A DNA stretch of 64,000 bases, taken from Ariolimax columbianus. Lineage: Eukaryota > Mollusca > Gastropoda > Stylommatophora > Arionidae. A program made the position numbers and the translations under genes. Positions 1 to 9,653 of the stretch are shown here, one piece after another. A model generated the notes under the pieces. It made no database searches and was not told where the DNA came from. It saw nothing but the letters and a program-made list of their open reading frames with translations. Every line of letters starts with the position of its first letter. The first letter of the stretch is position 1. Where the stretch lies: NCBI GenBank assembly GCA_036924085.1, contig JAVGWX010000008.1, forward strand, positions 55,640,814 to 55,704,813. The letters run 5' to 3'.

Positions 1-689
1 AAAGGGCCTGAAGCTGAAGCTTTTAAAGGATTAGGATGTTTTTTTGACTTTTTCCGTTGATCAGGGATTTGGCATTCATCCAGACAGATGTTGAACAAAG
101 TAGTTAATTGCCGCGCTAGTGTGCCTGGATTACATCATTTGTGATTTTGTCTTGTTCAGGGGTTCTACCTGGTTTAAGTTGTTTGATTTCATGTGCCCCC
201 TCATCTATTCAATTGTTGGTACAGATTCGATGTTGGGTGTCAATTTGGTGACTATCACCTTCCAAACAATTAATACAACCCAAATCCAAAATTATATGTA
301 TCATCACTGGAGCTATGAGAAGAACACCAATAAATATAAAACATAAATTGAGAACATCACAAGAATCAAAAGTATGGAAATTTGGATATGCACAGAGACC
401 ATAAAACACTTCAGCAGGGGAAGAAGTTCAAACAAATGCTAGATCACCCAATATATGACAGAATAAACTGCCTGGGGAGGAGATGATTAAAGAGAAACCA
501 CTTCATATAAAAAAACAAAAGATATTGCCGGAGCAAACCAAATCATAAGCTAGGCAGTGGTTAAATATCTAAAAGAAACATCCCAAATTCTACCATAGAA
601 AAAAAAAATCACCTGAGAGGGTAGAAACCATAGAGTGAATAGAAAAGAAAGAAACTCAGACCGATTTAAAAAGTAAATTGATATACCCA
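1..689. other. unassigned AT-rich DNA
   Basis: No coding pattern, RNA gene or repeat that I recognise. The short open frames here have no motif or domain character and overlap on both strands. Confidence 0.4.
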
Positions 690-1480
690 CCAGAAACACG
701 GATACACGTATTTACAAAGCTACATCCAATGAAGGTGGTGAAAGTCTATTATAGACTAAGGAACAGAGCAGAAAAATCTCTAGTGTGAACAATACTCCAA
801 TAACTTTCAAAGGTACCATCCAAGTTTGTAATCTAAGATGAAGATCTCGAGCAATGTATGTAGTCTCTGACACAACTCTCAGCAGAATACACAGGCTGGT
901 CAGTCAGTGGATCCCATCTTACTGCAATATTTAAGGCAATGATGATGCAGACAAACTAGCAAAGCTTGGAGAAGCTTCCCCACAAACAGACCTGAGTATC
1001 GTGTATAATGAGGCCAAGACAATAGTTAAGGCCGACTTCATGGAGAAATGGGCTGATTGACACCCCCATTCCGAAAAGAAAACAACTACTATGATTTAAC
1101 TAGAGAAATTAGGAAATATTTTTTTTGTCAGAGAGTAGTGAATGATTGGAATGCATTGGCACAGGAAGTAGTAGAAGCTGGGACAGTTAATGCATTTAAG
1201 AATAGATTGGATGTACATAGCTTTCAGAGCAACGAAATGTAAACAAAACTGGTTGTATACAGACTCTGTAGAGTATTCTGAACCAGTATAAAGACGTCAA
1301 ATTTTAAGTTTAAGAGAAGAGCAAGTCATAATCTTCAGACTGTGAGCTGGGCATAACAGACTGAAGAGTCTTCTTTACAGTAAAATGAAAATTGGGACAG
1401 ATGACAGGTGTCCATGTGGGCAGCATACCATGACCATGGAATAAACTATAAACTCCTAACACCTTTAAGATCATGCAGGA
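690..1480 (+). pseudogene. decayed 3' end of an RNase H-bearing LINE, split by an insertion
   Basis: Conceptual translation across stops gives a degraded RNase H carboxyl end (QWIPSYCNI, then NDDADKLAKLGEASPQTDL, near 905-1000) followed by FMEKWAD at about 1036-1054. The same element resumes at about 1313 with REEQVIIFRL, AGHNRLK and a CPCG zinc-knuckle start near 1410-1420. The order matches the intact frame at 6565-7848 (QWVPSHCNIQGNEEADRLA, then TKWE, EQVVVFRLRTGHNRLRY, CPCG). Known of the family: RNase H plus a terminal CCHC knuckle marks I/Nimb/Outcast-like non-LTR elements. This copy has many stops and frame changes and is dead. The 5' limit is approximate. Confidence 0.7.
1055..1312 (+). 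mobile_element. CR1-like LINE 3' fragment nested in the RNase H LINE
   Basis: An open stretch at 1057-1242 reads as the carboxyl end of a reverse transcriptase, with FFCQRVVNDWNALAQEVVEA and NAFKNRLD, a conserved terminal block of CR1/L2-type LINEs. It is followed by a conserved 3' tail (actggttgtatacagactc, then gaaccagtataaagacgt) that recurs at four other places in the window. The fragment interrupts a line of RNase H-LINE homology, so it is a later insertion. Confidence 0.75.
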
Positions 1481-1894
1481 AGAGTGAGAACAATACTAGC
1501 TGCACGAGACAGATATGAGACAAAAACTGTATGGAGATAAAACAGCCTTTACAAACACTGGTCTCCTTTTGTAAGAGAAACCGGGACCTTGATCTGAAGA
1601 TGACAAATTAAGCTTAAGACAGATTATAGATATACTCAATGGAATGTTTGATACTTCATGTCTCTCATAAGACTGTCATTGTCCGAGAAAAATAACTGAG
1701 TTGCAGCAAGCAGAGTATTTTTGTGAATCTTGTTTTCGTCCTTGATTTAGATTTAAGAAACTTCATTCTTTAAATAAATTGCTGTTAGTTGTAAGTGGTT
1801 CCAAATAGCCCTAATCCCTTTTGACAAAATCTATGAGTTTCGAATACTTGTATCTTGGAAATATTTAGAATAAAAGTCAGTTACAGAAAATGCA
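1481..1894. other. unassigned AT-rich DNA
   Basis: Nothing supported. It lies between a LINE relic and the first copy of a ~1 kb repeat. Some may be 3' flank of the LINE relic. Confidence 0.35.
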
Positions 1895-2945
1895 CTGGTC
1901 ATCCTTACTCTTTGGTCCCAAGCTACCTTAGATCAGAGTCAAGACTAAGTCAAGATGACTGGAGATAACTCAGGATGCAGTCACTCTGGTCTCACCTCCC
2001 TTGAGACCAGGGTATGCTTGAAAACTTGCGGGATTCGATTGCCCACGGTTTCTATTCATAACTTTGAAAGGCGAGTGCCTTACCTCTCGACCCCAGGAAC
2101 CGCCAAAAGACAATGCAGAGTCTGTAGACAACCAGTTTCTCATTCCAGTCATGTAGTTTCGTCACAAAGTTAACAGCGGACGATTCATGTTCCTCGCAGA
2201 CTACCCCGCTCAGTCATGCTGATAGATCTGGGGTTTGTCATTGGTGATCTCTTTCATGATCAGAGGGCCAGTACTAATCATGGTCGTTGGTTTCACTACT
2301 TCTGTCCAGCTACATCACGACTACCTCTGCCTCCATCCCCTGTTGTTAACTTGAAAATTGGCCCCGAGAAGTGCACCAATGAGGATGCTGTAACGTAGTT
2401 TTCACAGATTTTCTGCATATCTGCATAAGAACCAGCTGTCTATAGAAAAGGCTAGTAATATTGATAACAAAGAGATAGTTGACTAGGTCAGTGGCCTATA
2501 GCAGTCAATGACGTAGACAACAAAAACCAGCTAGAATCCATGACATGGATCATTGAGCAGGATGAAATGTAACGTACCAAATAACTACTACACATAATGA
2601 ACACAATGGTGGATTCCGATACATGATTCCATTTCCAATATTGTCAATGATTGACTTTATGACATGAAAGTACCGTGCGAACCCGCTCGAGAGGAAAAAA
2701 CATGATGGAAAGATTTTACCTTCAATGACTGTTTGCCAGTTATCGATAGCAGGGAGGTAAAATATGTATTTAATTCAATGGTAATGAAACACACAGCACA
2801 AAACTCATCCAAATATGATCCATCATTGGCAGCCCACCACAGCTATAGAAATATGTATCCACATTAAGCGGTGGAAGCAGATAGAATAACACAAACAACT
2901 GGATTTAAGGGTTAAGCAGCTGTGAGGCGCTTGACCGGAAAACAA
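1895..2945 (+). repeat. ~1 kb dispersed direct repeat, copy 1
   Basis: Aligns by eye along its whole length with 5270-6267 in the same orientation. Shared landmarks in order: cttgaaaacttgcgg, ctcattccagtcatgtagtt, gatctggggtttgtcattgg, cactacttctgtcc, cacaatggtggattcc, agatagaataacacaaac. The copies differ by many substitutions and small indels. A tRNA-like segment lies near the left end on the minus strand. There is no coding capacity. It is a SINE or composite non-autonomous element by structure. Confidence 0.75.
2010..2105 (-). repeat. tRNA-derived SINE-like head
   Basis: Read on the minus strand this resembles a tRNA: an A-box-like GAGGTAAGGCACTCGCCTTT, an anticodon-arm-length gap, then a B-box-like CAATCGAATCCCGC. 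The B box deviates from GGTTCGAATCC and no full cloverleaf can be drawn, so this is a SINE head and not a working tRNA gene. The second copy of the repeat has the same segment at about 5325-5402, more diverged. Confidence 0.55.
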
Positions 2946-3885
2946 TCAATTAAGAATTACAAAGTGCAACACTACAAGTAGACAGCAGATATCTTCTGTC
3001 CACTTATGTCATTGGGCATCGTTGAAAGATGTAACCTCCTTTGTTTCATATTTTGTTGGCAGGCAAATATCCGATGGAGACTTGTCAGGTCGATCCCTGT
3101 TACCAACTGTTAGGTAACACCTTACCTCGAGACTAAACAGTACCTCGGTACAAAATTAAACAGGCGAAAATTTTAGTTCATTTGTAAATATACTCACCTG
3201 ACCAGAAGGAAATAGTATGCCCACCTGCAATTCATCTACAAAGTTGGGGGTCTGGCCCAAACCAAACAACATGAAAGGGAGTTGCAGAGAAAAGTATGAT
3301 GCCTGTGACAGCTGTGTCGCTGAAACAGGTATCAGTACAAAACAAGAAATTACTATACTTATCTTTTGTATTTTTTAATGTATCTTTGTTTAAGCTGTTT
3401 TACATTTAATACAGTAAATAAATAATTGTATGTCTATGCTTTGCAATAAATTAGACGTTTCCAGTATCTGAGAATCTATTTATGTTCTTTCAGCGGCAAA
3501 CACGGCGCAGACGGCAGAACTCAAAGTTCTCCAGGTAGATCGGCCTGATACTGCACATTGTAGTTCCTGCGTGTTGTTAAGGCCCATCATGGTGGACTCT
3601 CTAGTGATAGTCATGCATAGTGTCTCAATGGCCTGCCCCTCTTTCTGGTTACACTTGGTCTCTACATAATCGATTGAACTTGAAGTCTGTTGCTGTTCAT
3701 TCTAAGGACGTGTTTGATGCATGCTAAACATTTTTTTCCCTCAAGATAGTATCTTGTTTGTCTATCTTAAATTCTTTCCAGCCAATATTCAATAATTCTC
3801 TAAGACATTTATTTTCAAATGCATTCAGTCTATTTTCAAGAGTTTATCTGAGAATCTATCTACCTATCTATCTTCAGTCCGAGTG
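2946..3885. other. unassigned intergenic DNA
   Basis: No coding signal, no obvious terminal repeats. It includes a run of AT-rich sequence around 3360-3480. Confidence 0.35.
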
Positions 3886-4265
3886 GTCTGCCGGGGTCTT
3901 TTTGTATGACAAGGACAAGAATAGCACCACTGCCTCACAGAGAGCATGTCGCAAGAGGCGACTAACTGTGTGACATGGCATAACACCAGCCATGGTTAGG
4001 TGGTTTGTTTAGAGCAGCATAGATGGCGCCTAACAGGCTGTGGGTCTACTTTGCTCTAGTGTTTGAGTCTATTAAGATGGACTCGCACATCGGTTAACCA
4101 CCTTCCGTAAGCGCTTGCCCCAGCGCAGTGGAATATTAAGCTGCTTGAGCCTAGCTCGCTAAGCAGGAAACCTTTCTCACGGCTACATCCAGCTCATACC
4201 AGAGATGGGACCTGCACAGGGGCATCCGTCCCTGTAGAAGTACAGGTCGACTAAGAACTAAGATC
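3886..4265 (+). repeat. ~380 bp dispersed repeat, copy 1
   Basis: The same sequence occurs inverted at 48969-49345 and as a fragment at 11612-11730. Shared blocks include ttgctctagtgtttgagtct, attaagatgg, the agcagcatagatggcgccta region and a tail reading gtagaagtacaggtcgacta. There is no reading frame of note. It is a non-autonomous interspersed repeat of unknown class. The conserved tail at a fixed end suggests a SINE or short DNA element. Confidence 0.75.
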
Positions 4266-5264
4266 AGCAAAAACAACCTATATGGTTCTAAATGGTTCGC
4301 TATATGTGCTTCTAAAGTACAGCACTTACATTTGCGCTAAATTGTTGTTGTCTTCGGTATTCTGAACAGAAAAGTCATTCATTATTGAGAAACAAATGTC
4401 ATTCCTTTGACATCAATGTAAATATATTATTAAGGGTAACATTTTGTTATGCTACAAAATGCTTTTTTCATGTAAAGATATTCATTGCAACATTGACATT
4501 CAAACCATAGAATTAGACCAGATTATACATTTCTGTTAATCATCCTAATCCAGTTTTTGAAACAGAAAGCAGCATAGTTCTACATTGGACCAAGAAGAGC
4601 TGAAAACAAATACGGCTTTACCAATAACGACATCGGTGTCATGGTTTCGTAAACATAATACAGAACTAATATTTGGAAGTGTTTATGAGGTTGCTAAATA
4701 TAATGTTTTTAAGCTAAGTTTACAAATTTTTAACTTTAAGCACATGAAGCAAATAATGTGTAGAATGAAGGTTAAGATTTAACATTTAGGAGCACATAGT
4801 AAAAGCTTTTAAAGGCTTTTCTCTTTTACTTGACAAGCACACCTAAGTGATTTTGGTATTGATAAAATCACTGGTCTGTACAATGACATATACAATACAG
4901 GATCTACTTCGAATGATCTGCAAATGTCAGTCTTTTTACAACTACCTATGAAACGAAGTGCAAAATATTTTCAGATTTGAGAACAATCAACCTGCTTAAT
5001 ACTGATAAAAATTATACAGGCATAAAGCATGCAACAAAATTCATAGACAACAATTTGAATTTTGACAGAACAGTAGAACAAGAGAAGCAATATTTTGTAT
5101 ACGATCAGTAGCAGAGAAACAAATAGAAGTACAAAAAAGCATTTGCATGCGCTTTATAAACTAGAACTTTTTGACAAAGAGTTCAGTATTGTTGTAGTAG
5201 TAGTTAGTTGTCCATCGCACGTGATGATGGCAACACCATCAAATGGTTGTCTTTTCATTATAGT
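4266..5264. other. unassigned AT-rich DNA
   Basis: No protein or RNA feature recognised. The open frame at 4585-4782 has no domain character. Confidence 0.35.
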
Positions 5265-6270
5265 GAGGAAGAAACTGCGCTGGTCATCAACCTCACTCTC
5301 TGGACCCGAGCTACCAGGGGTCACTTGAAAACTTGCGGTATTCAATCGCTCACTGTTTCCGTTCATTGCTTTGAGAAGTGAGTGTCATACCTCTTTACCA
5401 CAGCGACCAGAAGACATTTCTCATTCCAGTCATGTAGTTTCATCCCAAAGTGACTAGTGAATGATTGGAATGTCCATGCTCCTTGAATTCTCGCCTGCAC
5501 AGTTATGCTGGTGCTGAAGGGGTCTGTGCTGATGGATCTGGGGTTTGTCATTGGCCATCTCTATCCTGATCAAAGGGTTAGTCCTGATGAGAATCATTGG
5601 TATCACTACTTCTGTCCGGCTGCAGCACCCCTCCCCCTGCCTTTGCACCTTGTTGTTTACTTGTAAATTGGCTGCCCCTTGAGAAGTGAACTAATGACGA
5701 TGCTGGAATGTAGTTTTCATAGATTTTCTGTATGAGAATAGACTGCTGCGTATAGAAAATGCTAGCAATATTGACAGCAAGGTGTATTTGACTAGGCCTC
5801 AGTGGCTTACAGTAGTCAATGAAATAGAAACAAAAAAACAGGTTTGAATGCATGATGTGGTGCGTTGGAAACGATGAAATGTAATGTACCAAATAACTAC
5901 CACATCGCGTAATGAACACAATGGTGGATTCCAATGCACAAATCCATTTACAATATTGTCATTGATTGCTGTTATGACATGACAATACCATGCGAACTCG
6001 ATCACAAGGTGAAAACATGTTGATGGAGCGATTTTGACAATGCCTGTTATCGATAACGGAGGCAAATTATGAATTTGATTCGATGTAAGTGAAAAACACA
6101 GCACAATGAAACATATCGTGCACAAAAGTTATCCAAATATGATCCATCATTGGTGACCCACCATAGATATAGTAATATGAATCCATATCGGGCAATTAAA
6201 GCAGATAGAATAACACAAACTGGATGAAAGGGTTAAGTAGCCTGTAAAGGCGCTAGACTGGAAACCTCAA
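5265..6270 (+). repeat. ~1 kb dispersed direct repeat, copy 2
   Basis: Second copy of the repeat at 1895-2945, same orientation, about 3.3 kb downstream. Left end: ctggtcatc, then cttgaaaacttgcggtattc. Right end: gcagatagaataacacaaac, then gggttaagtag. The tRNA-like head (about 5325-5402, minus strand) is preserved. Open frames on the minus strand here (for example 5578-6125) are chance frames in repeat DNA. Confidence 0.75.
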
Positions 6271-6521
6271 ACATTATTATACAGTATTAGAAACTTATTA
6301 AATGTGTAGAATAAATAGGTATGGATGGAAAAGACAAAAATGATACTCAGTAACCTATACTGAGAGCAAACTGCCACAGCAATATCTGGCAGGATTTATT
6401 CATCATATGTAAAACAGAGTGGGAGACAAGGATTAGAACTGTTCCCCCAGTCTGTAAAATATGTTATTATCATTATCATGTAGTATGTTCTTTCTAGAAT
6501 GACAGCCGATTTTTAAGACAC
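6271..6521. other. unassigned DNA
   Basis: Nothing recognised between the ~1 kb repeat and the LINE insertion that begins near 6522. Confidence 0.35.
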
Positions 6522-6564
6522 TCGATTAGACGAAAGCATACTAAAGAAACTGTACACTGGAAGA

Positions 6565-7848
6565 GTGAGACCAGTTCTCGAGTATGGCATTGCGGCATGG
6601 ACAACAGCAGCAAAGGCGAACTTCGATAAAGTTAGCAAACTCCAAAACCAAGCCATGAGAGTTATAACAGGAAGCATGAAGTCAACGCCAATTGTAGAAC
6701 TTGAAAAGATTACAAAACTGCAATCCATGACCGATAGAAGAGACTGCAGAGCCCAGCTGCAGTCAGAGAAACTCCGAAGACTGACTGACCATCCAGTGCA
6801 CCAGAGACTAAACAATTTGGGAAATGGTAAACTAAAGCGGAGAAACTTTGCAGAAATAGCCAAAGCAAAGATGCACGAAGATCCCATAAACGCACTAATA
6901 ACACCAAAGCTCATCACTACTGTACGAAAACCTACCTGGAGGCAGGATATATTTCCAGAGGTGGTAGAAAATACACCAGGTATTGGAAACAAAAACTGCC
7001 AGACTGAAAAAGAAAGGAGAGATACTACCCTAAGCTTTACATCGAAAAACTACCCAAGCATGGACTGGACCCATGCATACACCGACGGCTCTGTAACAAA
7101 CACTGCACAGAACCGAGGGGCAGGAGCATTCCTGAACCTACCAAATGGCAGAAAAATAACACTGTCATTCGCTACTGGTAAGTATACAAGCAATTTCAGA
7201 GCGGAGGCAGAGGCACTGAGGGCGGCAGTGGAAGAAATGGTGACGCATAAAGAGAATGAAAGCCATATAGTCCTGCTTACAGATGCTCTCGCCGTAGTCA
7301 CAGCGCTAAAAAGCCAGAAAAACACTGAGCTTAATGACTTAAGAGCAGCACTCTGCAAACTGTGCCAGCAGTCCGCACCAAAAAGGGTAGTGGTACAGTG
7401 GGTCCCATCACACTGCAACATCCAAGGCAACGAGGAGGCAGACAGACTGGCAAAAGAAGGCGCAAGACTACCACAAACAGATACTACTATGACGCATGAA
7501 GAGTCAAAACGGCTTATCAAAGCCAGATACATGACCAAATGGGAAACCGAACATACTGGTTACACCAAAAACGATGCATATTACCAGCTGAACAGAAAAG
7601 AGCAGGTCGTTGTCTTTAGACTTCGCACTGGCCACAATAGACTGAGGTACCACCTATTCAACAAATTAAAGATAGGTGGAACCGACGAATGCCCATGTGG
7701 TACCGGGAAAATGACCGCTGAACATCTGCTGCAGAACTGCCCGACATACGAGGATCAGAGAGAGCAGATGTGGCCATCACCAGTGGAACCACAAGACAAG
7801 CTCTATGACAGTGTCGACAGCCTCAGGATGACCGCCACTTTTTTTTGA
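6565..7848 (+). CDS. LINE ORF2 carboxyl part: RT thumb, RNase H, zinc knuckle
   Basis: A 427-codon open frame, the longest in the window. It is not a host gene. Residues 1-60 are the end of a reverse transcriptase (EYGIAAW, KLQNQAMRVITG). Residues about 165-300 form RNase H with all four acidic positions: D174 in YTDGS, E214 in FRAEAEALRAA, D240 in LLTDALAVV, D293 in NEEADRLAKEG, plus H283 in VPSHCN. Residues 376-392 form a C-x-C-x8-H-x4-C knuckle (CPCGTGKMTAEHLLQNC). RNase H removes the RNA strand from the RNA-DNA hybrid made during retrotransposition. The upstream endonuclease and RT palm are missing, so it cannot move by itself. The frame stays open, which suggests recent insertion. The first ATG is arbitrary because the frame is open upstream of it. 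Confidence 0.85.
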   Translation: MRPVLEYGIAAWTTAAKANFDKVSKLQNQAMRVITGSMKSTPIVELEKITKLQSMTDRRDCRAQLQSEKLRRLTDHPVHQRLNNLGNGKLKRRNFAEIAKAKMHEDPINALITPKLITTVRKPTWRQDIFPEVVENTPGIGNKNCQTEKERRDTTLSFTSKNYPSMDWTHAYTDGSVTNTAQNRGAGAFLNLPNGRKITLSFATGKYTSNFRAEAEALRAAVEEMVTHKENESHIVLLTDALAVVTALKSQKNTELNDLRAALCKLCQQSAPKRVVVQWVPSHCNIQGNEEADRLAKEGARLPQTDTTMTHEESKRLIKARYMTKWETEHTGYTKNDAYYQLNRKEQVVVFRLRTGHNRLRYHLFNKLKIGGTDECPCGTGKMTAEHLLQNCPTYEDQREQMWPSPVEPQDKLYDSVDSLRMTATFF

Positions 7849-7880
7849 AAAAATAATGGTTACTGTCTGACTGCGTACGA

Positions 7881-7915
7881 AGAAGAAGAAGAAGAAGAAG
7901 AAGAAGAAGAAGAAG
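7881..7915 (+). repeat. (GAA)n tail of the RNase H LINE
   Basis: About 12 GAA/AAG triplets directly after the conserved LINE 3' terminus. The related copies at 57657-57979 and 9654-11402 (minus strand) end in the same kind of tract. Confidence 0.9.
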
Positions 7916-8838
7916 ACATGGAAGAAGCACTACAGAAGAGATATTTAATTTAAGACTGCAAAGCAAGAAATATCTGGAACAGCAATATACATTGTATCAT
8001 TTGTTTGCTGATTTCAAGAAGGCGTTTGATAGGGTATGACATAAAGCGCTATGGGCAACCATGAGGATGTATAAGATCAACATAAATATTATAACGGTCA
8101 TTGAACATCTGTATGACAAGGCGTCCACCACAGTTCTTGTGAATGGGAGGTGTGGAGACTGGTTTCTCACATCAGTCGGTGTGAGACAGGGTTGTACACG
8201 ATCCCTAACTCTGTTCAAAATATTCTATGAGGGAATAATGAGCGAGGCACTTGGAGATCTCGTTGATACTGTCAGTGGGTGGGGGGGGGGCGGGGGGGGG
8301 GGCTGATGAATGATTATCAACCTTCACTTTGCAGATGACATCGATGGGTTGGCAAGCACAGAAGCAGAACTCCAGGATAGGTCAGAAGGCTCGATGATAC
8401 AGCTCTTGTCTAAGGAGTTGAACGCTGGAAAGACAAAATTAATGACCAACAACACCGAGGGCTTCAACAGTAGGATAAAAGCTAATGGTCAGGATCTCGA
8501 AATGGTTGACCGTTTCAGAAGATCTGGGTTCGATTGTAAGTGATAAAGAATTAAAATATGAGGTGTTGGCCAGAATAGCACAGACAATAGTGGCGTTTGC
8601 ACGACTCAAAATCTGGCAAGATAAACAGTTAGCACTATGCACACAACTCAGGTTAATGCGCAAGCTAATCCTGTCAATATCCTTCTATGCTTGTGAGACA
8701 TGGATAATTACAGCTGACCTGCACCGGAGGATACAGGGCTTGGCGATGAGATGTTTCCGAAGACTTCTAAACGTCACGTACAAAGATCAAGTTACAAATG
8801 AGGAAATGCGAGAAAGAATTACAACAGCAATAGGACCT
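7916..8838 (+). pseudogene. LINE reverse transcriptase relic
   Basis: Reads as one RT domain with breaks. RSTTEEIFNLRLQSKKYL (about 7924-7977) leads into motif A FADFKKAFDRV (about 8002-8036), which is followed by a TGA where Trp is usual. Then VNGRCGDWFLTSVGVRQGC (about 8140-8198), a G tract, catalytic motif C HFADDIDGLAS (about 8325-8357), LNAGKTKLM, and finally FYACETWIITADLHRRIQG with YKDQVTNEEMRERI (about 8680-8820). The type is RTE-like endonuclease-RT LINEs seen in molluscs. One stop, one frameshift near 8525 and the G insertion kill it. It starts directly after the GAA tail of the preceding LINE and is cut off by a CR1-like fragment. Confidence 0.8.
8281..8302 (+). repeat. poly-G tract inside the RT relic
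   Basis: Ten G, one C, eleven G. It sits between the GVRQGC block and the FADD motif, where the element should be coding. It could form a G-quadruplex, and its length in the assembly may be unreliable. Confidence 0.85.
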
Positions 8839-9215
8839 TTTAACTTAACGTCTTTGTACTGGTTTAGAAGACCCTGCAGAGTCTGTATACAACCAGTTTC
8901 ATTGACATCACCTTGCTCTAAAAGCGATACGCATCCAATTTATTCTTAAATACATTAACTGTAGTTGCCTCCACTACCTCCCCTGGCAATGCATTCCAAG
9001 CATTCACCATTCTCTGACTAAAAAAATATTTCCTCATATCTAATATGGACCTCTCTTTAGTCAACTTGTAGCTATGCCCTCTTGTTATTGTGGGTGGCTG
9101 TATTAAAAAAACAACTTGTTATAGTCTAATTTATCCATTCCTCTGATCATCTTAAAACCTGTATTAAGTCCCCACGAATTCTTCTCTCTTCTCTCTTCAC
9201 TGTAAGCTGGTTTTT
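8839..9215 (-). mobile_element. CR1-like LINE 3' fragment
   Basis: Read on the minus strand: FKIIRGMDKLDY-like start near 9170, RGHSYKLTKERSILD, KYFFSQRMVNAWNALPGEVV, NVFKNKLDA, then the shared tail (aactggttgtatacagact ... aaaccagtacaaagacgtta) ending at about 8839. This is the same family as at 1055, 11733, 42495 and 56445. It interrupts the RT relic to its left, so it is a nested insertion. Confidence 0.75.
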
Positions 9216-9585
9216 CTGAGTCTTTCCTCATAACTGTTATTCTGGAATTCCACTATCAGCTTTGTCGCTCTTTTTTGTATTCTTTCCAGCATGTTTATAT
9301 CCCCTCTATGATATCTGATATCTTTTTATAGATTAGTTTTTATACAGATTTGTAAACACATAAACATACCTACACCTATCTGATCACTCCCAGTTGGTGT
9401 TGTACTTTGAAATCTTGCTGTAGAACCAACTTGATTCACACCATAAGGGTTGCAAAATAAAATTATAAATAACTAGAAATGCAGCAAAAGTCATATGGAT
9501 AAGCAAAGTGGTCTGTATGTAAAGTAAAGTTTTTCCTTCAGCAGATTTAACCGCTGGTCAGGAATAAAGTGTTCGAAATTTCAAT
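9216..9585. other. unassigned AT-rich DNA
   Basis: Some of the left side may be further CR1-like LINE on the minus strand, but I cannot hold a reading frame. Otherwise nothing recognised. Confidence 0.3.
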
Positions 9586-9595
9586 ATACTAAGCT

Positions 9596-9650
9596 TGTGT
9601 GGGGTGGGGTGTCCAGTGATAAGGTGTCTGCCTCGGGTGGCGGAGGTAGT
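9596..9650 (+). repeat. possible tRNA-like A-box fragment
   Basis: The segment ggtgtccagtgataaggtgt followed by ctgcctcgggtgg resembles the D-arm and anticodon-arm start of a tRNA. There is no B box, because the sequence runs straight into the inverted 3' tail of the next LINE. If real, it is a truncated SINE head. Confidence 0.3.
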
Positions 9651-9653
9651 GTT

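Larger units (their letters stand above)
6522..7915 (+). mobile_element. 5'-truncated RNase H-bearing LINE (I/Nimb/Outcast-like)
   Basis: Homology begins inside the reverse transcriptase thumb (DESILKKLYTGRVRPVLEYG across about 6527-6590) and runs through RNase H and a zinc knuckle to a 3' end of tctgactgcgtac followed by a GAA tract at 7881-7915. The same 3' terminus (cgtacgaagaag) ends the copies at 9654-11402 (inverted) and 57657-57979. Truncation from the 5' side with an intact 3' end and simple-repeat tail is the classic product of target-primed reverse transcription. Confidence 0.85.

Noticed and set aside
2010..2105. Functional tRNA gene
   Set aside because: The A- and B-like boxes are recognisable but the arms do not pair into a cloverleaf, and the segment recurs within a dispersed repeat.
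5578..6125. Two overlapping frames of 108 and 118 codons on the minus strand
   Set aside because: They lie in the second copy of the ~1 kb repeat, whose first copy has no matching frame.
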